This document shows, one piece after another, positions 43,060 to 53,239 of a DNA stretch of 64,000 bases (position 1 is the stretch's first letter; each line of letters begins with the position of its first letter). The position numbers and the translations under genes are program-made. The stretch is from Euptelea pleiosperma (Eukaryota > Streptophyta > Magnoliopsida > Ranunculales > Eupteleaceae). The notes beneath the pieces were generated by a model. The model did not search any database. It was not told the DNA's origin and worked only from the letters and a program-made list of their open reading frames with translations. Where the stretch lies: the NCBI GenBank assembly GCA_035048495.1, contig CM068541.1:10733929-10797928 (forward strand), written 5' to 3'.

Positions 43060-45264
43060 ATGGCTTCGGGGCCTTTGGTAGGGGGAGGCGGTGATGGATC
43101 TCGTGAGAAGCACAGATATACAGAGAGCAAGGTTTACACCAGAAAAGTTCACAACAAGGGCCCTAAGAACATCCCTCAACCTCCCTCCTCTCAAACCCTA
43201 CCGCCCGAAGACAGGAACAACTCGTCTCAGCAGCAGCTGTTGACTCGGTTCGATGCCGCGTCGGACGATTCCTCAAGCCTCAACCTTCGACAACTCGCTG
43301 TCCCGAACAGCCGTGACCCGCCTTCCGGGAACGGCTCAATTCCGAGGTTAGAGAACCGTGTCTCCATTAATCTCTCCACGAGGTCGAAGCAGGAGATACG
43401 AGAGCTTCGACGGAAGCTCTCTAACGAGCTCGACCTTGTTCGCAACCTGGTGAAGAAGCTTGAAGCTAAGGAGCTACAGCTCACTGGGTACTCGGGCGGT
43501 GGTGGTTATAGTCAGTCACAGCTATCGGCGAATGATGCCATAGATAACAGCGGTGCAAAGAGAGTGAATTCTGAGGTTGCTTCTGCGGGGCACCATGAGC
43601 CGAGGCCGTTACACCAGCTGAGCATCTCGGCCATGGAGAATAGTCAAGGTGGGTTGAGCGATATCGTTGAGAAAGAGAAGAGGACACCCAAGGCCAACCA
43701 GTATTATCGCAATCGAGATTTTGTTCTTGGGAAGGAGAAATTCCCGCCTCCGGAGAGCAAAAAGAAGTCGAAATTTAATAGCAGTAAGAAACATGGAGGA
43801 GGAAGGGGAGAAGGGGATTATGGGTTTGGGGTGGACAAGTATTCTAGTCGGGTTTTCAAGAGTTGCAGTGCTTTGCTTGCGAAATTGTTGAAGCACAAGC
43901 ATGCGTGGGTGTTTGATACCCCTGTGGATGTTAAGGCACTTGGCCTCCATGATTATTACAGCATTATCAAGCACCCAATGGACCTTGGCACTGTTAAGTC
44001 TAGGCTCAACAAGAATTGGTACAAGTCTCCTAGGGAATTTGCAGAGGATGTGAGATTGACATTCCGTAATGCAATGACGTATAACCCAAAAGGGCAGGAC
44101 GTTCACATTATGGCAGAAAATATTTTGAATATATTCGAAGATAAATGGGCAGATATACAGGCTGAATATAATCTTGATTCGAGGTTTGAACTAGACCGTG
44201 GAGTTGGGCCCCCTACCCCTACAACGAAGAAGGCTCCTCTTCCTCCTGAAATGAGAAGGACCCTTGATAGATCAGAATCGATGACACTTCCTGTTGACTC
44301 CAAAATGAAACCTTCAAGTTTTGCTCCTTCAGGTAGGACCCCTGCTTTAAAGAAACCGAAGGCAAAGGATCCCCACAAACGGGACATGACCTATGAGGAG
44401 AAGCAGAGACTCAGCACGAATTTACAGGGTTTGCCTTCAGAAAAGCTGGACAACATTGTCCAGATTATTAAGAAGAGAAATTCATCACTCTGTCAACATG
44501 ATGATGAGATTGAAGTGGACATTGATAGTGTTGATGCGGAGACTCTGTGGGAACTTGATAGGTTTGTAACCAATTACAAGAAGAGTTTGAGCAAGAACAA
44601 GAGGAAAGCCGAACTCGCTAATCAAGCAAGAGAAGAAGCTAAGCATAATTTCCAAGAAATGGTGAGCCCCTGAATTATATTTTTTGTATTTTTCCATTTT
44701 ACCCATCTCCTTTTTTTTCTTGATGAAAGAGTTTACGTTGGTTGCCTAATACTTGATTTGTTTATGATCTTTACAGAATCCAGCCCTAGCCACAGCTCCA
44801 ACCCCGGCCACAGCCACAGTAGAGGCGCAAAAGGAAACTAAAACAGGTACCATTTTGGAAAGATGAGAATTGGTTGCATATCCATTTATCTATTCATTGT
44901 TGCGCATGAGTTATAGTGTGATCTCGTACGCAATGATCCACTAATATCTGCTGTTTTTGCTGCAGATGAGAAGAATGTGTCATCTTCATCACCAGTTCTA
45001 GGTGAAAAGCAGGGGGATAATGCAAGTAGATCAAGTAGTTCTAGCAGCTCTAGTAGTGACTCTGGATCCTCTTCAAGTGGTACTATTTTGAATTTTTAAC
45101 TAAAGTGTAGCTAGACAAAGATGTTTGAGTAGATGGTGATGTCATTTAAGGTTTGTCTTCCTGAAAGTCAAATTGATTGATTCATTTATTCTGATGTGTA
45201 TTCTACAGATTCTGACAGTGAAAGTTCCTCTGCATCGGATGCTGGGCATTCACCTAAGACTTGA
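43060..45264 (+). CDS. GTE: GTE-family bromodomain/NET transcription factor
   Basis: Four exons: 43060-44661, 44777-44846, 44966-45079 and 45209-45264, all with GT-AG borders, giving 613 residues. Exon 1 holds a basic N-terminal tail, a charged coiled-coil-like stretch (about residues 108-142), the bromodomain (about 266-365; ends WADIQAEY, with the acetyl-lysine-binding Asn in YNPKG, N342) and the NET (ET) domain (about 440-516, MTYEEKQRLSTNLQGLP through LDRFVTNYKK). Exons 2-4 encode an Ala/Pro-rich linker and a Ser/Asp-rich acidic tail ending AGHSPKT. The architecture matches plant GTE proteins (GTE2/GTE7 group), nuclear readers of acetylated histones that recruit transcription machinery through the NET domain. 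The family's role is known; the exact orthologue is inferred only from layout. Reading through intron 1 gives a false stop at 44671, so exon 1 alone is not the full protein. Confidence 0.94.
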
Positions 45265-45279
45265 ATGGATTCAATTCAG

Positions 45280-47173
45280 GTAGGATTATAAAATTTTGGC
45301 ACGTAATTATATCTTTTTTTTATTTGTCAATGACTCAACCTGTATTAGGATTACTAAATCTTTTTTCTTGTTATTTTATCACATGTACATATATCTGTTA
45401 CATTAGCCAAACATGTGATAATAGCACACTTTAGCGTTCCTTGGTGCAAGCTCAAGGATCTAAAAGGATGAGAGGAAGGTTTAAAATGAAATAGATTGAG
45501 GTAGTAAGAAAAGATTTGAAGACATGCTTTAACAAACGATATGGTTCTAAATAGAATACAATAGCAGAATAGGATTCATGTTCCGACCCCAAATTAGTTA
45601 TGATAAAGCAATGTTAATGACTATTATGATCTAAATTATGAATTAAATTTGCATAAAATGTCAGAAAAATATATATTTATTTAATGATGAGAATGTGTGT
45701 GTGTGTGTGTGTGTGTGTGTCTGTGTTTTATTTTTTGATGAGTATATAACAAGTTTTCTTTTTTTGCATAGCAATAATAATTATGCTATGCTTTATAATA
45801 AAAATTATAATAAATATGAGAATACTAGTAATAAGTATGCAATTTTTTGAATAGTATAATAATAAGTACATTATTTTACAGATACACACACGGTGTTTCT
45901 GAAATTCTATTATTTACAACTTGAGTACTACAATTCAAATCAAATCTTAACCAAAACAATTTAAATCTTAGGTCTGGATCCCTTTAGGCAAAAATCCTAC
46001 TGTTTCATATGAATCTTAAGAGTTAGGTAAGATTTAAAAATCCTACTGTTTCGTATGAATCTTAAGAGTTAGGTAAGATTTTTTATTTGAATCTTATGAT
46101 TCTCTCAAATCTTAAAGATTTGAATAAAAACACATGGCTTATTTTGAGGCCAAAACAGTGAGTCTTATATTTGTTCTTTTTGGTTTTCTTAGATTTCAAG
46201 TGTCTCAAATAAATAGATGTTTTGAACAATTAAACAAATTTATAACATCTCGCCACTTTTTTCTACGCGGAGATGAGAATTCTCTTAATTTTATGATGAA
46301 TTGATAGTACATGGTATTGATTTTTATTTTCGTAAAATGATTTTTGGTTTATGACAATGAATTTATTCGTAAAGATTTTTCTCTCTAGCTATCCATAAAA
46401 TTTTAAACTATGTAATTTGTAATTCCTCCATAATCAATCATGTAATGATAAATTTTTCTATACAGTCAAATGATAACAAAACATTTCGAATCCCATTTAG
46501 GGTTTTTCTATCTGACTCGATTTTGATAACATTGCACACACATATGTATGTATATGGTGTATGTACACATGTATGTAGCACACTCGTTCATCAGCACTTG
46601 CTTGATCTAGTGGAAGTGCTAGGTAACGAGGGGGGTTGTTTGGCTGCTTGGGTTCACCTTAGTGTTTTGAAAACGTTTTTCCTCCCCTTCAAAGATTCTA
46701 CCTATCTCATCAAGAAAAATCAACTTAATCATCAAGCCTAACCTCAAGTAGTTACATCCCTAAATATACCTCACCAGTTGAGAATTTGTGTGTGTGTGTG
46801 TGTGTCAACTGCTCTTGTTTTACCATGGTTCTCAAGCATAGATAAATTTTCGGCATGCACATATTATTTTTAATTTGCTATACATAAAGAGGTTATAGAT
46901 GTTATGGTATGTGTAGATCTAGTAGAGAGGGTATTTTGGGGAAAAAGAAATAAGTAGAAAAAATGGTCCATTTACTGTGTAAACTGAGGCTTAAGCCTTA
47001 GTTGCGCCTCGAGTCTATTGCCTCGAGGCGTACGCCTCATTGAACTGCGCCTCAATTGCTTTTTAAACTTTGGCCACTACAAGCTCTAAACTTGATGGTA
47101 AATCTTGAGTGTCAGATTTGTTGAACTTTAATAAACATGTTGGTTGGGTCCTGTGTGGTAAATAAGTTGCACA
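45280..47173. other. Probable 3'UTR intron and intergenic sequence of GTE
   Basis: ATTCAG followed by GTAGGA, 15 bases after the stop, is a good splice donor. The region is AT-rich with a (TG)n tract at 45694-45720, a near-tandem pair of AATCTTAAGAGTTAGGTAAG at about 46010 and 46061, and CGCCTCGAG-type repeats near 47000-47050. No coding frame. Confidence 0.4.
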
Positions 47174-47189
47174 AAGATAAAAAGGTGAT

Positions 47190-47373
47190 TGAGCTTTTGT
47201 TGACAATTGGGAGGGCATTCTCTATGGAGAACTAGGTCTTTGATCTTTTGTTGCTGTTTGTCTCTTTTTGTATTTTTAGTTGTTTCTCCTTTTTGGGGAG
47301 GGAATGCTTTTCCCTAGCCTTGTTCATTTTCGTCTTCTTAAATGCAATCTACTTTGTTACTGATAAAAAAAAG
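47190..47373 (+). mobile_element. 5'-truncated L1-type LINE insertion
   Basis: A 184-base LINE 3' end (TCTCCTTTTTGGGGAGGGAA, CTTTTCCCTAGCC, then poly(A)) is flanked by a perfect 16-base target duplication, AAGATAAAAAGGTGAT, at 47174-47189 and 47374-47389. The perfect duplication implies a young insertion. Confidence 0.85.
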
Positions 47374-47419
47374 AAGATAAAAAGGTGATCAAAGATCACA
47401 TTGAGAAGCATCACTTGAG

Positions 47420-47780
47420 AATCATCATCATCATAAGCCTTTTGCCAACAGTATGGGGCCAGCTGCACGAATCCTATTCCTCCATTCAATCCTATCTAAA
47501 ACCATCTCTCCCATTAAAGCAAGTTTCTTAAAATCTCCCCTCAAAACCTCACTCCACGTTCGTTTTGGCTTTCCCTTCACTCTTTTAGGCCCTTTGACTT
47601 GCACATTCCTCGTCGGTGTTGTCATAGGTCTTTATTATACATGACTAAACCATTTCAATAGACTTTCTTCCCTCATTTTGTCACTTATTGGGGCTACTCC
47701 TATATTTTCACGATTGCGCTTATTTATAATTGTCTTTCCTTGTCTTACCACAGATCCATCGTAACATCCTCATCTCGGCT
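47420..47780 (-). mobile_element. RTE-type LINE 3' coding fragment
   Basis: On the minus strand, a REESLLKWFSHV-type block is followed by GKPKRTWSEVLRGDFKKLA and MVLDRIEWRNRIRAA. This is the C-terminal signature of plant RTE-clade LINE ORF2 (K-RGRPK-TW ... L---L--DRA-WR--I). 5' truncated, with frame breaks. Confidence 0.7.
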
Positions 47781-48149
47781 AGAAGCATCACTTGACAATA
47801 TTGAGTGAAAATATTTTCTCATTCACTTGATGCCTTGGTGTTATTATACATGTATTATCATATTTACAGAGAGTAAGTGGTAATAATTGCTCATTGGCTA
47901 GTGATAGCATTGAATAGTGTCAAGAAGACCATATTGGTATAATTTGCTGAGTTGTCTCAACCAGTGTGGTCAAAGGTTCGCCTAGACGATGCCCGGGCTA
48001 CTGCCTTTGCTAGATGGGGATCTCTAGCGCCTAAAACATCGCTCATTTTGGTGTTGGCTAAAGTTTACTCAGTTTTAGACTTCGTAGTTATTGTATTAGT
48101 TTAGTTAGTTTAGTTAATAACTTACATATCTTTAAGGAGTTAGGATAAA

Positions 48150-48515
48150 GCTACATGTATTTCTTACATCACTTTTTACATCTGGCTGTGGCACCCACAT
48201 GGAGATTGTTGTTGGATTTTGTTGAACAATCCAACCACACAGCAAGTTGTCCATAAGGTGGAGATCATCTTCACAAAAAATCAGTCCATTCTGACATGAA
48301 AAGTTGACTTGAATTTGGAAAATCTAGACCATCCAATTGAACCATTACTTCCGATTAAGTTTTCACATAGTAATGTCATACCTGATTGATTTTTGGTGAT
48401 AACGATCAACATGGCAAGGACAACTCGCTGTGCAGTTGGATAGTCCAACATAAATTCCATGTGGGCCCCACAACTGAATGTAAGAAGTGGGTGTAAGAAA
48501 TGGATGTAAGTTTAT
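48150..48515. mobile_element. Foldback MITE, family 2
   Basis: GGATAAAGCTACATGTATTT and CACCCACATGGAGATTG at the left are inverted against TTCCATGTGGGCCCCACA and GGATGTAAGTTTATCC at the right. Interior ATTGTTGAACAATCCAACC/GTTGGATAGTCCAAC. Same family as the copy in the dihydrolipoyl dehydrogenase intron. Confidence 0.75.
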
Positions 48516-48589
48516 CCCAACTGATCTTTAATATATCCAACTGAATCCAGTTTCTTCAGTCAATTCTAGGGATGCTTGTTAGTCAAGTG

Positions 48590-48712
48590 TTTACTTGGCT
48601 TTTCCTTCCCTTTGTATAGCTTAAGCTTCTGGTAGGTCATCTCGACCTCTTTAGCTTTGGCTTTTGTTTGTTTTGGCTTTGGCCCTTAATAAATTTATAT
48701 TTATAAAAAAAA
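48590..48712 (+). mobile_element. L1-type LINE 3' end with poly(A)
   Basis: GGTCATCTCGACCTCTTTAG and CTTAATAAATTTATATTTAT followed by an A run, the same 3' end as at 34670-35015. No target duplication was identified. Confidence 0.6.
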
Positions 48713-48714
48713 GT

Positions 48715-48965
48715 GCCTTCAAATCATTTTCACTACCTCAATCAACATCCTTTCTGACCTTGTTCGCTCCCTCTTAGAGACCTCAACAGTCAACCTGCAA
48801 GTTCCTTCGCACTGGTGTCCTTCATTTTTATCACCAGTTGGGGTTACTGCTATGTTCTCTTGAGTGCTTTCATTTCTGATTTTGTGTTTCCTAGTCTTTC
48901 CGCTCATCTATCTCACCATTTTCATCTTGACTATGCTCATCCTGTGAACATGTTATTTCTTGATT
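48715..48965 (-). mobile_element. RTE-type LINE fragment
   Basis: Minus-strand translation contains GKTRKHKIRNESTQENIAVT, then TPTGDKNEG, matching the plant RTE block 'G-TRKD-IRNE-I-EK-GVAPI-DK' that precedes the RWFGHV region. A 0.7-kb AT-rich stretch (48966-49700) follows with nothing recognised. Confidence 0.6.
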
Positions 48966-49701
48966 GGCAAACATCATTGCTTGATAAAACATAAATGGTC
49001 TTTCTTCCATGTAATAAACTTTTTGGCTTTAATTTGATTAGTATGCATCTGTCACGTAGCAATCTAGAGGCACATCTTCACTTTAGCCACCAAACATAAA
49101 TGGTTTTATCTTTCTTTGATGCCTGTGTGCTGTCAGAAATGTATCCGATTAATATATTTTGAAAAATCTCACCATATTTCTAGTGTATTATAAGAAATAT
49201 ATCTGAAACTTATTCTTATAAAGAAATTGGGTATTTCTTCTTCTTGTTATAAATTATATATCCTGCAAGAAATTTATATATTCTTGAAAAAATTCTTAAG
49301 TAGTGAATAAAATGTTTAGTTTTTTATTCCTGATATATATTTTATTATTCATTTTTCTTTTTCATATTCTCTTTAAGAGGATTCCTGTTGAATCTTGAGA
49401 AAAAGAACAAAAAAAAAGCTGAAAACTTCCTGAGACTCTCTTGCCAAAAGGAATTCCTAAGAACAGAAAATTTGATTATGCAAATAAAACCTATTCCTTT
49501 TTTGGCTTTTGGCTACTTAATTTCTCGTGTGTGACCTGGTATCCTTATTTGGTTGGTTTCTGTTGCCTGCTAAGATGAGGTTCTAAAAAAATTAATGGAT
49601 AAACAAAAAGAAATGAAAAATTATGAGGCATCTTTCTTTTTCTTACTTTGCTGATGTGATAATGATGCCAAGTGTTAATTAAGTCGTTTTTGATTTGGCA
49701 G

Positions 49702-50400
49702 ATCTTTGGTATGTATGGTGGAAGATAATTCACAATTGGTGACCCCTGAGGATTCTTGAAATGATGATTCTGCCTCTGCTTAGGAAGGGTGAAGGTTGGT
49801 GCAGATCACTCTCAAGGACTCTCACCTTCTTTCTTGTGCAGAATGGAATGCATTTCTGTTTTGGAGCCGCAGAAAGGCTACAACTTTTAACTAGACTTGT
49901 TCTTGCCGTCGCTTGAAACTCGTTGATCTTGATTTACAGGTTCCTCTCACACCTTGCAAATTTGTATGATATGGTCGTGTGATCAGACAGTGGGTTTGTT
50001 TTGTGTAGCAAATATACATTGTTAACTACTGCTACTCTTCTCCATATCAGCAATCTGTGTCACGTTTCATACTTCTGTCTGCTATCATTCAACTCAGAGA
50101 GCAAGGTTGGGGCGTCCTTAGGATAGGAAGCCATCTCAGAAGAATCACCAAGGTCAATGAGGCCCAAGTTGGAAGGTAATGCTAATACATGGAAGTCTTA
50201 ATTGCACCATAGTAAATATTTTGTTGTAGGGCTAGCGTCGTTGCGATGATTGTGTACCAAGCACGGAACAGAATATTTTAGTATGTTGCAGGATGTTGTG
50301 GTGTCACGCTTCTGATTGATTTTGTTGTTCCATTTGAACTCTTTCCGTTCTATTCTCTGTTTCAGCTGGGGGGTCTATCATGTCTTACTTCCTATAAAAA
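49702..50400 (+). other. Candidate 3'UTR exon(s) of the GTE gene
   Basis: TTTTTGATTTGGCAG ending at 49701 is a good splice acceptor. The following GC-balanced, non-coding sequence differs from the AT-rich DNA before it. Together with the donor right after the GTE stop this suggests a 4.4-kb 3'UTR intron. It is inferred from signals and composition only. Confidence 0.35.
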
Positions 50401-51259
50401 ATCCGCGACTCAGTGGCCCAGATGCACCTCCCAAGACATTTTAGGATATTCCGTGGGAAAGCGATGTTCCCTGCTGCTACCACTTCCTTTGCGCCATTTT
50501 CTATTGTGGATCGATTAGATTCATTTGTGATTATCTGGTTATTATTGTTTACCCGGTTTTATGTTTTCTCCCAGTGTTAAGAAAGACTTAATTGGCCAGT
50601 TAGTTTTTTGGGGCAACAGTAGCTGATTAGCTCTAGGAAACAGTAGGATAACTGTCTATTATTCCTAAACTTATCAACATATGGCTGTGATTTGATCTTG
50701 AATTCTAATAATCCCTTGATCCCAGGTGACGTTGAAGTAGGAAAGTGTTGGTGGGTGTCCACATTCAAGAAGATATCCTCCCTGGGAGTGGACCTCGGGA
50801 TTCACACTGCAGTGATGAGGTCAGAGGAATAACTTCCACAAATTGACAGAATTAAATAATAAAAAGCAATATGGAGATCATGGATGGTTCAGAACTCAAA
50901 TCAGATATCAGAGAACAGAGATCATAGGAACTTTTACAAAGATCAGATAGCAAAAGACTGAGACAAGAGAACCAACTCATTATTATACAAGTCAAATGGA
51001 TTAACAGTGTAAAATCTGGATAACAGGGGTATAAATTCCAATTTAAGGTGAAAATGTTATCACCAAAAATTTCGTATCCTACAGAAATCTTCTTATGCTA
51101 TTGTGGGGTCGGGGTAGCACGAAAAGCGCAGCGGGCCTGGAAGAGAGTGCCACGTGTTTTTTTTTTTCCCCACCCGGTAGGGACACATTTAGGATAAACA
51201 GAGGCTTAAGATTATGGGAAGTTACCTCGTCTGCTTTGTCGCCAATCGGTAAAGTTGCT
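50401..51259. other. Intergenic, nothing recognised
   Basis: No family-like coding frame, no paired repeat. A poly(T) run with CCCCACCCGGTAGGG lies near 51155-51185. Confidence 0.4.
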
Positions 51260-52000
51260 GACCGACCAAAATATAAGCCACCTGGCATATTCTTAGGGAC
51301 TTCTGAACATATGGATGTTTGGCCAGACGGACCAAAAATTAGCCTAATTAGTGATTTCTAAGTGTTGAATTGGAGTCGTTTTCATGGTTTAATTTAACCG
51401 AGGAAATTGAGCGTTATTGGCCACTATTTGGAGTACAAAGATCCAAAGGTTCCATACATTCCCTTAACAAGTCCATGTTCAATTCTTTGAACCGGGAACA
51501 GAAGTTGCAAGACAGAGAAGAAGAAGAGAGGAGCGAGCTCTTCTTCTTCTACAGTGTGCCTACAGTCGGAAGAAGAACCCTTTCTGTGGGGTGCCCTCAC
51601 GTTTCGTGGGGTGCGACTAAAATTTCCCAAGGGTCAAGATGAGAACATGAACCAAAGTCATTTATGACCAGATTTGGTCAATGGGACATATAAGAGGGGC
51701 CAGACAAAAATTATTGCGATTCAGGACATTGACCGTTGGATTCAAGAGCGGTCCACGAGGCAACAACTATTTTACACTTTTGCGGTTGTTAGTTGTGGAC
51801 CGTGTATCTCTTGATTCAACGGTCAATGGCCTGAACTCATGTTTAGATTTAGAAAACGAAATCTCCAATCCAACGCTTAGAAATCAATAATCAGGATGAT
51901 TTTTGGTTTCTAGGCACACCCCTCCAACCATCCATACAGTCAGTGTCCTCTTAAAATGAGCCACGTAGCTCATATTGTGGCTGTCAGCGAAGTTTTACTC
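51260..52000. mobile_element. Foldback MITE, family 1, split by an insertion
   Basis: The left two thirds (ATATGGATGTTTGGCCAGAC through TTTGGAGTACAAAGATCCAA) end near 51450. The right arm resumes at about 51853 with ACGCTTAGAAATCAATAATC and runs to GAGCCACGTAGCTCATATTG and GAAGTTTTACTC. The inserted ~400 bases end in the family 5 terminus at 51637 and a second small foldback (GACCGTTGGATTCAAGAG / CTTGATTCAACGGTCAATG, about 51730-51828). Confidence 0.6.
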
Positions 52001-52324
52001 TCCTTGCAGAACCTTCGCCATGTAACGAACACGCCACGGATAGGGTAGCACCATTTTGCTCACGGACGTCCATATGACCCACGTGGCACTGTCTTAGAGA
52101 GACCACTGAAAATAGTGCTGTCGCCTCAAGAGGACGTTGTCCTCTTCTTGTATTCACGCAATGGTCCTTGAGATTTACACAAATAACGAGGACCATCCAA
52201 TGGTGTGGATCGAAGTAAGAAGCTCCCATCAGACGAACACCAACATTTTTCTTTTCTTACCCCCATCTTCTTTGTTCCTCCTCCACTTGTTATCAATGTC
52301 GCTCTGGGAAGCGGAAAAATCTAT

Positions 52325-52713
52325 GATACCGACTTCGGTATCAAAATTTTGATGCAGAAGTCCCTCAATTTGCTACGTAGTAGACTCTTTCGGGCCAACC
52401 GACTCCATGAATATTTGTCACACATCTTGGTGGACCCACACACCAAAAATCAGTGTGATAAGTGATTTTTAGCCATTGAATTTGAGCACTTTTTCATCAT
52501 GGGCTTGGAACCACTTCATAGACATGTTCATAAAGCCCATGATGAAAAGTGCCCAAATCCTACGGCTAGAAATCACCAATCACGCTGATTTTTGGTGTGT
52601 GGGTCCACCAAGATGTGGGCCAAATATTCATGGAGTCAGTGGGCCCAAAAGAGTCTACTAAGTGGCAAATTGAGGGACTTCGGCATCAAAATTTTGATTC
52701 CGAAGTTGGTATC
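52325..52713. mobile_element. Long near-perfect foldback element
   Basis: GATACCGACTTCGGTATCAA at the left is inverted against ATTCCGAAGTTGGTATC at the right. The arms stay paired inward: TAGTAGACTCTTTCGGGCC, TTGGTGGACCCACACACCAA, and TCATCATGGGCTTGGA / AAAGCCCATGATGA. Only about 40 bases are unpaired at the centre. Core blocks resemble family 1, but the ends are different. The high arm identity suggests a young insertion or a hairpin RNA source. Confidence 0.75.
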
Positions 52714-52869
52714 AAAGAACAGCCCCTGGGAAACAGTAGAAGAAAACGTGTTTGCATGTTGGTTTTGTTTGCATTAACTATTATCTATTACTATTTTAAA
52801 GGCAAAACTGGGTTGGGGCATGTCCTTCACGCCACACTCATTTGATCCTCACATTTTTGGCCTCCGGAC

Positions 52870-53165
52870 CGCACCTATAAACACCACATGGAACACTCTT
52901 AAAAATCTATGACCATACGGATGTTTGAAACATTTCTATGTAGACTTGCAGACCAAAAATCAGCCAGATTGACGCTTTCTAACAACGGGTTTGAATCTTT
53001 TTCATGAGTTGATTTTTAACTATGGGATTCGAGAATTATTTTGGGGCCTGAGATTCAACGCTTAGAAAACACCAATTAGACTAATTTTTGGTTTGCAGGT
53101 CCACCTAGGGATGTTTCAAACATCCATATGATTAGAGATCTCTAAGAGTATCACGTGGATTTTTT
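52870..53165. mobile_element. Foldback MITE, family 1-related
   Basis: ACCATACGGATGTTTGAAAC with GCAGACCAAAAATCAGCCAG at the left; GACTAATTTTTGGTTTGCAG with GTTTCAAACATCCATATG and GTATCACGTGGAT (CACGTG near 53152) at the right, inverted. Confidence 0.65.
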
Positions 53166-53239
53166 AACTGCAGCCTAACGATCATATCAAAAACGTCAAG
53201 ATCAAAAAAATCTCTCTCCACCATACTCAATATTTTGCT

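Noticed and set aside
43609..44106. 165-residue minus-strand ORF opposite the GTE gene
   Set aside because: Shadow of the bromodomain-coding exon; codon structure and homology belong to the plus strand.
43060..44673. Single-exon 537-residue reading of GTE
   Set aside because: The last three residues come from intron 1; a good donor at 44662 and three further exons restore the usual acidic Ser/Asp C-terminus.
46979..47060. GC-rich CGCCTCGAG cluster as a possible regulatory or coding exon
   Set aside because: Short degenerate repeats of AGGCGCAACTA type without an open frame; similar to a dispersed plant repeat also seen near 60430 and 60930.
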